DNA of 64,000 bases from Linnemannia hyalina (Eukaryota; Mortierellomycota; Mortierellomycetes; Mortierellales; Mortierellaceae): the NCBI GenBank assembly GCA_019671135.1, contig JAHRHY010000010.1:1984001-2048000 (forward strand). The letters run 5' to 3'. Below are positions 22,646 through 33,613 of the stretch, piece after piece. Position 1 is the first letter of the stretch, and every line of letters starts with the position of its first letter. The position numbers and the translations under genes were made by a program. The notes beneath the pieces are model-generated. The model searched no databases, was not told the origin of the DNA, and saw only the letters and a list, made by a program, of their open reading frames with translations.

Positions 22646-25600
22646 TCCTTATCGAAGTTACAAGTTGTGCGTGTACATAATACAAGTAAACATGCCATGT
22701 ATCAATGCAATGCATCATCTCATAAACACCGCTTGTTTTCGATCTCATTCCAACCCCATTCATTCATTCATTCTTCCAACCAACGAAAACACAAATATTC
22801 AATTGCATTTTTATCCTTGCGTATTAAAGTTTGTACTGTGTGCCCATGGCCTATTTCTATCCCATCCTCCATCTCGAATGATGCTGGTGGTGGCGTTTAT
22901 GTTTTGAAAGAAGATGGACGAGAAGAGGTAGAGCGGGAAGAAAAAAAGAGGGGAAGGTTTGAGGATGAAATTATAGCGTGCATGCCATGCCATAGGATGT
23001 ACTCCCATCCAAGATACCATACATACCGACGGGAAGAAGGACAACGATGGGGAGATGCATTCCAAAAAGCGACAACATGCGATGTGTGCGACAACGTGGT
23101 CTTGAGTCGAAGTTTTACCATTTCACAAAAACAACAAACGGGACCCTCGAAACTTTTTTAATGGCACCCTGTTCTGTCCTGCCTAGTTCTGCCGCCGTCT
23201 GCGCATCTCCAATAGCCACATACATATCTCAGGGACTTGGTTGACAATATGCCTTGTCTTGCAGTGGTTTTGCATAAAGTGCATCTGCATTGGTACGTAG
23301 TTTCTTGCATGTCAATTAGTGCAACTACAGAGGAACGTTGTCAAGAAGCGACGGTTTTTTTTGCCGCCGAATGACGATGTACGTGTTGCATAGAGCGGTC
23401 TGGACAGTGGTCTTTGACCCTGAATGGGCTAATTGGGTTCAGGGGTAGGGAAGAGAGACAGGTACGGGGCCAGTGCTTACACTGACGGACAGGCTTCTGC
23501 TCTTACAGGTCGATCAGCCGAGTTCCACTCAGTTACTTGCCAAATGGATCATTGTGAGCGAACGAGAAGAAAGCAGTAAGAGTAGAGCAAGTAGACAAGT
23601 CAACAAAGCAAGGACAGGGTACCACACAGGTGGGTGGACAGTCAGAGGCAGTTCGTTCTCAGCCATGAACGCTCTTTTTTTACGCTCTTCTCTTCAAGCT
23701 TCGCTTCTTTTCTTTTCTTTTCTTCTTTTCTTTCCTTTCTCTCTTCCTTCTTTCAACAACTATCACCTCTTCACACCAATTCACTATTCAACGCCTTCTT
23801 TCTTCGGCACTCATTCCTTTCCTCTTCTTCAACTGATCAACGATCACACCACACTCTGATCTTGTTTTCGGTGACACAACAAACACCAACAACTGCTCAT
23901 TTTACCCAACCGACACACCCTTTCAAGGTACACACGCCATCATAAGCTACTATTTCGTATCCTATTGCGCGCAAAAAAAAAAAAAAAGAAGAGTCCAACC
24001 TCAAACACGGAAAAAAGAGACAGAGATGGTCCCTTCCTCCTCCACCACCACCACCACACATACCCCCGTGTACACACCATACACCATCCACCATCCACTC
24101 CTCGATTTTTCTTGGATCCGATTCCCTCCCTCCCGCCCTCCTGTATCCCCTTTCAACATTCTCTTCCTTTCCCCTGTCCCACCCAACCACTCCACCGACA
24201 TCAACAAACAACATACCAAACTTCCTTGACCTTGTCCCTGCCCACTGTTCTTTTTAGTGTTTTTGACACTTTTTCCAATTGAACACCCCTTCATACTCAG
24301 CAACAAAAAACGAATTGACCGCTACACAAAACCGTCAAACAGCCCTATCCTTTCTTTTTGGTAATCGACTTTTTGTGCAAGGGATGGTGTTGAGCTCCGC
24401 CCAAGAGGTGGTTCAGGGGGGGGGTCTTGGTATTTTCTTAGGACGAATTACCCTGGTGTAATCTATGATCCAAGGTGAATGATCAAATATGAACGATGGT
24501 GTCTTGGTGATGATGGCATTGACGCGATGCTGATGTGGTGGCAAAAAAAACACCACAGGTACCAGATATGAAGAAGGGATACGACGGAGAAGAAGAGGAA
24601 GAGGAGAATGGATACGAAATGGTTGCCATTGAAGAAAGAAGGAAGAAGAATTGAGAGAAGATGAGAGAAAGGGGACAAGAAGGTGAGAATGGGTAGGCTC
24701 ATCCCAAACTCTCTCCTTGACTTTCTCTTTTTTGTTCTTCACCTCCACCGTGATCCTTTTATGTCATTGTGCACCATCCATTGAAGTCCAACCATGGGCT
24801 GCCACCTTCTCGCCTTCTCCCCTGTTTGACAAAATTAAGCAATTGCTCACAAGGGAAAAAAAACAAGAAATACAAGATGAGAGAACATTAGATTTGAGTT
24901 ATTGTTATCCATTCTCTTTCTTTTCATGGCTCCTTTCCCTTTCTCTTCATGGACTCGAGTCTTAGTCTGGCCCAGAGATGAAGAGACAACCTCGAAAAAA
25001 GGAAGGTTTGTTGTTTGTTTGGTACTGCAAACTCAATTAGAGAACAACAACCACTTCGATTCCAATCACAAAAATGCCATGGTGTGGATATGTCAGCACA
25101 CTGCATGGGAAGCGAGATAAGGGGCTAGTAAGAGGAAAGAGAGAGAGAGAGGGGGGACCTACCTGGAGTTGAGTGAGTGGGTAGAGAGAGTATGAGCTAA
25201 AGTAATAACGAAATGACTGGCAGACGAGGAGGAGCGAGCTCGAGAAGGAAGATAAGGCAAAGTCAAAGGTAGTGAAGTCAAAGGAATGATGGCCAACAAG
25301 AAACGATATGCCGACGAGCGTTTTTCCTTGTTTGTTTATGTTGTTGTTGATATATGTGTGTGTGTGTTCTGTGTTTGTTGCGGCAATGGGTTGAACCCAT
25401 TGGTGGAGGTGGATGCATGAATGCGTGCATTTACTGCTACCCATGCACAAATGCTGTTCAGAGATTATTTCATACCTTGCATTCTTTTTGTCTTTTACGC
25501 CCTTTTATCTTCTCTTTCTTCTTTTCTTCCTTCTCAACTTTTTTTCCCTCCATCTATCCTACCCTAATCACCACATACACCACCATCCACTGTCCTACTA

Positions 25601-26051
25601 TTCCCTCCACCGTCTGCAGCTTCCGCCTATCTGCAACCACTAAACCCCCCTTCTATTCCCCTCTTCACCTTGCTCTCTCTCTTCTTACATCCTCCCCTGC
25701 TTTTCATCCCTATCAAATTCGATCTCTTTCCTTGGTACTTTGCAACCCCCCTAACTCCACCGCCATCTTTTTTTTCTGCTCTTGACAATACGGTGTCGCT
25801 CTGTCGAACAACTACACCTTCAGGGGAACGCACACAACACCATACTCTGAACCCGAAATCTAACCTCCTACATAAACACGCTTCTCTCTTCGTTTCACAC
25901 CTTTCTTTTTCCTTCACTCTTCCTTTCACCCTCTTCTCTCTCTTTCTTGACAACAGTCCTTCCGCGCAACAACTCTCTTTTTGATATCCACACCAGCTAT
26001 CCCCAACACCAACAACCTACAAGAAACAGGACCAAGTATCTATCTACAAGA
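22646..26051. other. 3.4 kb gene-poor stretch
   Basis: The longest gap without a supported gene. Short frames on both strands are low-complexity. Pyrimidine tracts dominate the right side on the plus strand (23690-23760, 24100-24210, 25480-25970), consistent with a long leader or UTR introns for the gene at 26052. A G-run sits at 24416-24423. I recognise no RNA gene or transposon. Confidence 0.6.
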
Positions 26052-27698
26052 ATGACGAGTGTTCAGAGCTCCACGACCCACAACTTTGTCCGGCCGACTC
26101 GTCCTTATGCAGCCTCGCCCACGTCTCCAAGGAAAAACTCGATGAAGAGTGTTGCTGCAACTCCTGTCCTCTCCTCTTTTGCCATCGATCTCATTGCCCA
26201 GGTACTTGTTTACATTCATTTCATGGCCTTTTAATATCTTTAGCAATCGTCTAAGACTATGCATACTTTGCCTGGTGTATCCCATGATGACAGAGAGTAT
26301 GAGAGCGACGAGAACATGCAAATATTAAAACAAGATGAGAAATAGATGTCTTCGTTCACTGGCAGATGAAAGACATACAAGTCAGGCAGGGCTCTGAATA
26401 AGGGTTGACATTGAACTAACGGCCTAATTTCCGTTTTATTTGTCGGGGAACGACCCATTATGGTATGTCGTCTTCTCATCTAACTTGCTAGTTTGACAAC
26501 TACCGAGTCAACATGCGCGAGAGCCTCCAGCGTGAAGTCGAAGAAAACATCCAGAAGGTGAGTTATAAACAGATCTTTTTTATTCAGAGAGGTTTTTGCT
26601 ACTTGGAGCACTCGGAAGGAAGTGAAAAGAGTTCCCAGGGTGTATGTTTCTCTTTTGGTCAGGAGGCCGAAGGGACTCGAACATACGGGCCTCGTGTCCC
26701 AAAAAAAAATGCCCTGTGTACCTGAATTCGAAGCGTAATGGAAAGAAGAAAAGAAACACAAGGAATCCTTACACAAGGATTTGCTTACTTAATCCTCTCT
26801 CTTTCTCTCCCCGTGAATATATGCATGATGATGATGATGATAGGCCCAGGTCTTGAAAGAGGCTATGAAGGAGTCGAGCGATATGGATGCCGAGATGCTG
26901 ATCTCTGAGGAACAGGATGAATACAACCGATCCGTCAACAAGGGTCGCTCCTCACCCAACAACCGCAGCAACACCAGCCTCAACCGTCTACAGCAACAAC
27001 AACAGCAGCTTTCTCAACAGCCACCTCACTCACAACAACACCCATCACAACAGCAGCAGCAACCATACCCATCTGGCAAGCAGAGCCCAAGTACAACCAG
27101 CATCACTGGAGGCGAGAAGCGGTCAAGACTGGACAGGATCTTTGGTCGTCGGACCAGCACCATCAACAGCACAGGCACCAGTCTTCGCAACCACCAAGTC
27201 ACACCCCATCCCCAACCCTCCTCGCCATCTCAACAACCACAACAACTTGCAACAGCACAGAGCAATACCCTTGCTGTTCCTACAAACGGTCAGCACCCTA
27301 CCTCCAACTCCAATTCTAGTGCCGTCGACTTGAACGACTATTCATACTTGCAGGTCGAAGAGGGCGGAACTGATGATGAGGAGGTGGTCTTGGATCGGTC
27401 TATGGGCGCAGGCGTTGGAACTACGACGAGCGGAGCAGCACCAGTGCCAGAGCCCGTCGGAACAGAGGTCAAGTTGCACCCAACACGGGCCAAGACCTTT
27501 GCCCTCCCCAAGAGTTTGAGGAACTTGAAGCGTAGGATTGCGGCATTGCGTGCCAAGGGTACCGATTTGGATGCTGAGAAGCGCGAGAAGGAGGAGCGCG
27601 AGCGTGCTGCTAACGGCGGTGTGGCTCCTGAAGAGAAGAAGAAGTTTACCCTCATCCGGTTGTTGCCCTGGAGGTCCAACAAAAAGCCCTCCGCCTAG
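26052..27698 (+). CDS. Gln-rich orphan protein with short N-terminal helical segment
   Basis: Exons 26052..26201, 26492..26557 and 26844..27698 join in phase 0 to 356 residues. I do not recognise the family. Residues 1-45 are Ser/Thr/Pro-rich. Residues about 46-90, spanning both junctions (LIAQ-FDNYRVNMRESLQ, then VEENIQK-AQVLKEAMKESS), look like one amphipathic helix, which supports the splicing. Then come polyGln/Asn runs, a basic KRSRLDRIFGRRTS patch, an acidic linker, and a charged C-terminal helix (LRNLKRRIAALRAKG, then KREKEERERA) ending in IRLLPWRSNKK. Basic ends and disordered middle could suit nucleic acid, membrane or cytoskeleton binding, but no function is assigned. The second intron contains a tRNA T-arm-like element. 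Confidence 0.75.
26663..26700 (-). other. Degenerate tRNA-3'-half-like element with two interleaved stems
   Basis: Inside intron 2 of the Gln-rich gene. The minus strand reads TGTTCGAGTCCC, a near match to the pol III B box/T loop. GAGGCC (26663-26668) pairs with GGCCTC (26688-26693), and GGGAC (26672-26676) with GTCCC (26696-26700); the two pairings interleave. The expected T-stem does not pair, so this is not a working tRNA. It may be a tRNA or SINE remnant. Confidence 0.35.
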
Positions 27699-28216
27699 GT
27701 CGCTTTTTTTTTTTGAGAGAACCGGCTATTACTGAAAGCGATCGATTAACCGTCGATCATTTTGTCACAATTATTTATATTCGAAACTCAAGCGATACTC
27801 TTTTCTTAACGAGCAACGACACATTAACACCAAAAAACACATACAAAAAAAGCACCATCTTTCATTTACTCTTTTCACGAAGCAACAAAAACACGACATA
27901 CCCATACCATAGAACTTCGTTCTTTTCTCTTTACCTCTCCTTTTGATCTTTTAATACCATGCAGCACCACACCGTTAATAATAAAATCATCATGCCTGAT
28001 TTGTCGCCATCCCTCTTCAATAGCTACCAAACCACATCCTAAGCATACTTAGCCATCAGCAGCGTGGTCCTTGAAGCAGTGAAAGTATGAGTGAGCAAAG
28101 GACATCGTTTTTTAATGTGGCGTGTCACGTGTAAAATCCTTAGAAAGAGTACAAAATGAAGACGGTCCTGTGCGGGTGTGAAATCTTCCTTTTTTGCAAC
28201 AGAAGACTTTTCAATC
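27699..28216. promoter_or_regulatory. 3' flank of orphan gene and eL20 promoter
   Basis: 518 bp. A T9 run follows the orphan stop; ATAATAAAATC near 27980 may be a poly(A) signal. The remainder would be the eL20 promoter, ending in a T-rich leader (CTTCCTTTTTTGC) just before the proposed ATG at 28217. Confidence 0.45.
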
Positions 28217-29677
28217 ATGTCCAGAGTGCGTGCCTTTACCATGATACATCCATCTATGGATCCCATCCATCGATCCACCCATCCATTGGCCTCAATGCTC
28301 GACCAATGTACTATTGGGATCAGCATATACTCAGGACAGCTATATCGATGAATGGCTATTTTTTCAGGAACTTGCACCAACTGATCGGAATCATCTCTGA
28401 AAGGGACGGACGGCGAAGAGATGCATGGCGAACCTCTGATTCAACACCCAATCAACACACCAGGAGGTAGATCGCCTTGTTGGTGGTTTGTTTCGTCCTT
28501 TCGGACAAGCCAGGAACCAGAGCGGAGAGGAGACCGTGCACTGCGTGCAGACTTAACAGTATTTGGTGGAAGTCTTTTGTCAGGGAGGCACACGCAGGAG
28601 CACGGTTGTTCTGTGGTTGGATCGCTTGCTGTTGCTGTTTGTTGTGGCCTCGGTGGTTGTGCTGTCATTGGACGGAGGACTGCTGTCTGCAAGGAGGAAG
28701 GAGTTTGCTTCGCCCTGGTCTGGACTCTGACGGGACTGCTCCATGTGGCGGGGCCTTGACCCTGACCTGGCAGACAGACTTAGTACTCTGGTGGTGGGGC
28801 CATTGAGGAGGAGGGTCCATTCGCCAGGAACAATCGCTATCGACGACAGGAGAGGCGAAGTCATGCATCTTCGATCATTCAGAATATCTGGATCAGGAAC
28901 CGACGATATCTTTACGCCACCAATTTCACTTCATCACTTCTCCCCCTATCACCTCAGCCCTCAAAAAACAATCCTAACCTGGAACGCCACCCTATCTTCA
29001 CTCCCTTCAACCATTTAGCTTCACGAGTACCAATTGGTCGGTCGCCACCTCCCCACCGAGAAGGATGCCACCCCCAAGCTTTTCCGCATGCGCCTCTTTG
29101 CCACCAACGAGGTCATTGCCAAGTCCCGCTTCTGGTACTTCATGCGCAAGCTGAAGAAGGTCAAGAAGGTTAACGGTGAGATCGTCGGCATCAACGAGGT
29201 ACTTTTCTCTTTTCTTTATTCTCTTTTTGAACTTGGTTGTTATGTTGTGATGGATGATACTTTTGTTGGTTGAAAGAAACAGAAACTAACGCGTGTTATC
29301 TCCCTCTCTAACTAATCGCGCCTACTATCTAAAAGATCCACGAGAAGAAGCCCCTTCAGATCAAGAACTTCGGTATCTGGATCCGTTACGACTCCCGCTC
29401 CGGCACCCACAACATGTACAAGGAGTACCGCGAGTTGTCCCGCAACGCCGCCGTCGAGGCCTGCTACTCTGACATGGCTTCCCGCCACCGCGCCCGCTCC
29501 CGCTCGATCCAGATCATCCGCGTCGCTGAGGTTGCCAACGCCGATGTCCGTCGCCCCTACATCAAGCAGATCTTGGTCCCCGGCATCAAGTTCCCCTTGC
29601 CCCACCGCGTCATCCGCTCGGCCGACAAGGCTCACCGTGCCCTCTTCATGGGCTCGCGCCCCTCGACCTTCTACTAA
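28217..29677 (+). CDS. RPL20: 60S ribosomal protein eL20 (L18a/Rpl20)
   Basis: Exons 28217..28225 (proposed), 29019..29198 and 29336..29677 give 176 residues. The two large exons are certain: they encode [12 protein letters not shown], then [56 protein letters not shown] and KFPLPHRV, the eL20 signature. The second exon is closed by an in-frame TAG at its acceptor, so a separate first exon is required. ATG TCC AGA followed by GTGCGT at 28226 is the best candidate I found, yielding [12 protein letters not shown], which fits the M-x-R-L-x-E-Y-Q start of fungal eL20. That makes a 793-bp first intron. Length suits the family (about 172-176). An AATAAA lies about 50 bp after the stop. It is a structural protein of the large subunit. 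Confidence 0.93.
28226..29018 (+). other. Proposed 793-bp first intron of the eL20 gene
   Basis: It runs from GTGCGT to CATTTAG. Several internal frames stay open by chance but show no family similarity. Long first introns directly after the start codon are common in fungal ribosomal-protein genes and often enhance expression. I saw no clear box C/D snoRNA. Confidence 0.5.
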
Positions 29678-30148
29678 ACTATTTCGGATTGTTGAAAAGG
29701 GCACTTTTGGGTGTTTTTTTTCGATTGTCAAAATAAAAAATAGTGTAGTCTGAACATACCTTTTTACATACCATTCGTTAACGTTTCTCGTCATTCTTTT
29801 GATTGAGAAGTGGCACGCCTAAATGCCCGCTTTTTCTTTTCTTTCAGGCCACACTAAGGAGAAAGGCTAAATATAAGGGTTGTGCACACTTGAGCAAGCT
29901 TCGTTTTCGAGAGGCGATACGTTGCTCGACGGTTTGTGGGTGTCGCGATGGAGAACTATCTCTTTCACATATTATTTTTCATTGCTCCCCCTCTTTCATT
30001 CTCTGTCTCTTTTTCATCATGGTCACTAAAGCGACAGTTTTTTTTTTTTTTTTTTGGCAGTTTGAAAACACCAAAAGTCTTTTTAATATGCATCAGGAAA
30101 ACAAAACGAAACAAAAACAACATAAAAGAAAAAAAAGGAAATATATTA
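29678..30148. other. Convergent 3' intergenic region with poly-T
   Basis: 471 bp between eL20 (+) and the large orphan (-). It contains an 18-T run at 30038-30055 and A-rich DNA near 30100-30140, which is the 3' flank of the minus-strand gene. No gene is seen. Confidence 0.6.
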
Positions 30149-33100
30149 TCATGGGGGTCCAGGAACAGACTGCCGGATCTTCAACAGTGACAGGGAATGC
30201 GTCTCGGCCGAGTGAGGAGGGCTCGCCACCGAAGAGCCAGAGCTCGACAGCGATGAATAAAAGCGATGGGAGGACGACAACACCAACGTATGCTCACTAT
30301 CTAGAGGAAACATATTGCTCGATTTGCCAGTCTCCCGTTCTGTGGGTCCTCCGCCTGTAGATGTGGGTGTGGAAGAGTCGGTGGAAGGGTAGAATCGTAG
30401 CCGTTGGGGGGCGGGAGTACTGGTGGTAGTCGGGGACGAGGATGGGTAAGAGGATGAGCCGCGGTTCAGGCCTGAGGCCCGGTCTTGGATTTCCTTGACA
30501 GAGACCGCCGTCATTTCCTCCTGGGTTATAATCACTGTTGAAGAGGGTACTCCTGTTACTGGGACTAGTGTTGATCCATTCTGATCAGGTGGAGCAGAAA
30601 GAGGCAGCTCGAGTCCTAGAGTTCTCCGGATCCAGGTACCATGTTCAGCTTCATTCAGGGGCGCTTCTGCAACAACCGCGTTCCACAAGCTGATCAGATC
30701 GGGCACCTTCAACAACGGAGCATACACCCGGATCGTGAACCACTCCAATTGGTCCCGTTGACTGGCCGTCGTCAGGATCTGCCTCAGAGACTTTAAGAAC
30801 GCGTCCGAGGGTATGCGCCTGCCTAGGACCCAGGTCACGTTTGTGAACATGAGTCCATCCACCTCCAGGTGCTCCTTCAATAGCTCCATCTGGCCAGCGT
30901 CCTGGAAGTTGGATCCGAAACAAAGCACCGGCGTGATATCCCCCAATGACCTCAACAACTCCCGATGGGGTTCCCGGTGGTCAAAAGAGTACGAGTGCAA
31001 GACCAAGACATTGATGTTCCGCGTAACAGCCATCAAGCTACAGTCCTCATCGTTGACCCGCAACTTCAAGAAGGACTGCTCTTCCGGTGGGAGACTGCTT
31101 TGGGAAGCGGAATGGCGCGCGACAAGGAACCGCCACAGGTGTGGAATCGAAGGCGTCTCACACATCAGCTCCAGCCCTTGAAGCCGTGGGTTGTACTCCA
31201 ACAGTCGTCCAAACGCTTCCTGGTGATCCTCCCAGAGACGGAGATAGCAATATGTCGTCAGGTTCTCGATGGCGCCGCACATCTGGAGGATCGGGCAAGG
31301 AGGACGACGGGTCTTGCGGGCGAGTTCGCTAATGGGCTGCCATTTCTTGAAAGAGTTGTAAAGCTTCATTTGCACGTCGTTGACCGCTGGGAAGGGTGAC
31401 GAGGATGGACGATTTCGAGCTTTTGACCGAGACTTCTTTTGTTGCCGTTGTTCTTGTTGTCGTTGTTCTTGTTGCTCTTGCTGAAGGATAAGGTCGACGA
31501 CCTTGGGATCCGAGTCTGACTGTTGCTCCATCTCCCCACTGTCCTCATTGCCGCTCTCGTCAACATCCATGTCCGAGATCGATTTTACTGGTAACCGTTT
31601 GAACGTAATCTCGACACTCTCCCACGAGGACTCGCTCAGCTTCAAGAACAACACCTGGCGAAACTGCTGTGTAGCATCCGCGACCGCTGGCAGGACAGAG
31701 TCGATATTGTCGCACTCGATCTGCAGCTCGGTCAGGTTGGGCGAATGCAGCAACATGGATGAAATCTCTCGGGCGTATGCTGTCTGACTGCACCGACTGA
31801 AGACCAAGACATGGAGCGAGTTGGTGAAGGGCAGACGAAGTTGAGTGTCAGTCCCGAGCTGGTAGTTGGCGTTGAACAGCTCGCGTTGATAGTCGTTAAA
31901 AGAGTACTCCTGATGATTATGGACGTTGAAGTTGCTGTCCCGGAGAGTCGGGAAATATCCTGCAAAGTTTTCGAGCGTGAACGAGACCAAAAAGGGGCTA
32001 TAGAGGATACCCAAAAGAGGCGCAAAGCTCAATCCATGTCGAAGATGTTGTTGATGATGGTATTCGTGTTGTCGGGAGGATGTTGATGAAGAGGGGTCAT
32101 GTTGACTCTGCCGACGAGACGTGTTGGTTCCTGTAGCTGCTGCCGAGGCAACGCCAGATCCTGACCGACCAGCAGTTGATGTTGTCGTTGTTGTCACTGG
32201 TACTGCGCCGGTGTCAGGTCCTCCCTCTGGGCAACAGCAACAGTCTAGGGTCACATCGCTCAAGTTGGCTTCCCGGACTGCAGTCGCAAACTCGGCTAGG
32301 TCCTGGTTACTGAGATCCTCCCACTCGAAATGGATCCGGAGCTTGACGACACACTTCTTTGACCGAAGGGCGCCATAGAACCGCTGTGCATGCTCCCTTT
32401 GTCTGAACGAAACCTCAATTGCACGGTCTGTCTCGACACAGCAGTCGATGCTGTTTGCCGTCGTTGTGTCGGTCGGGTCAGGGTGGCAGAGACTCCGGAA
32501 CAAGTCCCAAGTGTCAGCTGGGCAGTTGATGTGGGTAGGGCAGAGCCATTGAACAGGTCCTGTGTGGGCAGTTGAAGTTGTGCCGTTAGGTGTTGCATCG
32601 TCACCCATATCCATGGCTGTTGTCCCATTGTTGTTGTCGTTGTTGACGGTAGTATAGTGATATCCATTTTTCTGCCTCAAGGGTCCGAGGATCCTGCCGT
32701 CAGTCGACATGGTTGCCACGACACGCTCCTTGTCCGAGTAGGCAATATCCGAAAGCTGCATCTGTGTCAACGAGTCGGCATCATAGTCGTCCTCCGCGTT
32801 CTCAAGACTGATTTCCTGCAGGTCCTGCTCCGAGAAGTGGTAACGAAGGAGGTAGAGGATCGCAATCTCGATCCTGTCGATGATCGAGCCCGCAGGCGAG
32901 AGAGGAGGCGAAGGCAGAGAGGATGCAAGGTGCAAGGATGCGACTGCTGCTGCCGCTGCTGCCGTGCCATTCGTACCACCTCCTACCTCCTCCCAGAGAT
33001 GATGATGACGCAGGTTGTAATGGACGAACTGGTCCTTATACCGCTGTTGGATATGAGATGGTGAACAAGAGGCGTGGGCGGCGTGGAGGAGGGAGAGGAG

Positions 33101-33613
33101 GGAGATCTTGTACTCTTCGCAAAACGACCAAGTGTCCTGGATGGCATAACCATGCGAGTCGTCCTCACAGATATGTAGCCGAGGCGAAGACGGCAGTGTC
33201 CTATCCTGTCCCTCTCCTTCTAGTTCACAGCATCCTTCTACTTGATCGTCTTCACCGTAATGACAGACAAAATGCAGCCTGAAATCAAGGCGGTCGCGGT
33301 CGACACGAATGATGTTGTTGTAGAAATGGTTATAGTTATCTACATGGCTCGGAGGAGTGGTGGCCACAGTGGGGAGGATGACAAAGAGGGAAGGGAGGGT
33401 TGTGCCGAGCGCCCCTGGACCCGAGGGATTGGTAGAGGGTTTCCGTTGGAGAGATATACGTTTCTGGGTGACGAGATGCATCTCCTGGAGGAGACCCGGT
33501 TGTCGGAGGAGGACCTCTTTTCTGGCGAATTCTTCTTCTTCGGCAGTTGGAAGTGGGTATTGTTGGTGATTGTGGTTGTGATAACCATCGGAGTGACCGC
33601 TGGACGCGGGCAT
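30149..33613 (-). CDS. Large single-exon orphan with LRR-like C-terminal half
   Basis: One uninterrupted frame of 1,154 residues, notable beside intron-rich neighbours. I cannot name the family. Residues about 70-200 carry SLFVILP followed by a FRLHFVCHYGED-like strand and a WSFCEEYKISLLSLLHAA helix, an architecture I associate with uncharacterised large proteins of Mortierellales. The middle has Asn/Thr/Gly-rich disordered linkers. From about 580 there are leucine-rich blocks (SLHVLVFSRC, LHSPNLTELQIEC, VLFLKLSES, LQGLELMCE, VLVLHSYSF) spaced irregularly like F-box/LRR proteins, though no F-box is visible. The last 130 residues are Ser/Thr/Pro-rich. No catalytic motif, signal peptide or membrane helix was noticed. 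Initiation at MPASSGHSDG is the first ATG of the frame. Confidence 0.75.
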   Translation of the reverse strand: MPASSGHSDGYHNHNHQQYPLPTAEEEEFARKEVLLRQPGLLQEMHLVTQKRISLQRKPSTNPSGPGALGTTLPSLFVILPTVATTPPSHVDNYNHFYNNIIRVDRDRLDFRLHFVCHYGEDDQVEGCCELEGEGQDRTLPSSPRLHICEDDSHGYAIQDTWSFCEEYKISLLSLLHAAHASCSPSHIQQRYKDQFVHYNLRHHHLWEEVGGGTNGTAAAAAAVASLHLASSLPSPPLSPAGSIIDRIEIAILYLLRYHFSEQDLQEISLENAEDDYDADSLTQMQLSDIAYSDKERVVATMSTDGRILGPLRQKNGYHYTTVNNDNNNGTTAMDMGDDATPNGTTSTAHTGPVQWLCPTHINCPADTWDLFRSLCHPDPTDTTTANSIDCCVETDRAIEVSFRQREHAQRFYGALRSKKCVVKLRIHFEWEDLSNQDLAEFATAVREANLSDVTLDCCCCPEGGPDTGAVPVTTTTTSTAGRSGSGVASAAATGTNTSRRQSQHDPSSSTSSRQHEYHHQQHLRHGLSFAPLLGILYSPFLVSFTLENFAGYFPTLRDSNFNVHNHQEYSFNDYQRELFNANYQLGTDTQLRLPFTNSLHVLVFSRCSQTAYAREISSMLLHSPNLTELQIECDNIDSVLPAVADATQQFRQVLFLKLSESSWESVEITFKRLPVKSISDMDVDESGNEDSGEMEQQSDSDPKVVDLILQQEQQEQRQQEQRQQKKSRSKARNRPSSSPFPAVNDVQMKLYNSFKKWQPISELARKTRRPPCPILQMCGAIENLTTYCYLRLWEDHQEAFGRLLEYNPRLQGLELMCETPSIPHLWRFLVARHSASQSSLPPEEQSFLKLRVNDEDCSLMAVTRNINVLVLHSYSFDHREPHRELLRSLGDITPVLCFGSNFQDAGQMELLKEHLEVDGLMFTNVTWVLGRRIPSDAFLKSLRQILTTASQRDQLEWFTIRVYAPLLKVPDLISLWNAVVAEAPLNEAEHGTWIRRTLGLELPLSAPPDQNGSTLVPVTGVPSSTVIITQEEMTAVSVKEIQDRASGLNRGSSSYPSSSPTTTSTPAPQRLRFYPSTDSSTPTSTGGGPTERETGKSSNMFPLDSEHTLVLSSSHRFYSSLSSSGSSVASPPHSAETHSLSLLKIRQSVPGPP

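Noticed and set aside
23473..25984. Several Ser/Phe/Leu/Pro-rich frames of 80-140 codons on both strands
   Set aside because: They follow pyrimidine tracts, have no splice-consistent extensions, and no domain similarity.
28421..28864. Overlapping frames of about 110 codons on both strands
   Set aside because: They lie inside the proposed eL20 first intron, show no family motifs, and do not connect in phase with the eL20 exons.
29312..29794. 160-codon minus-strand frame
   Set aside because: Antisense to the last exon of eL20, a highly conserved coding exon.
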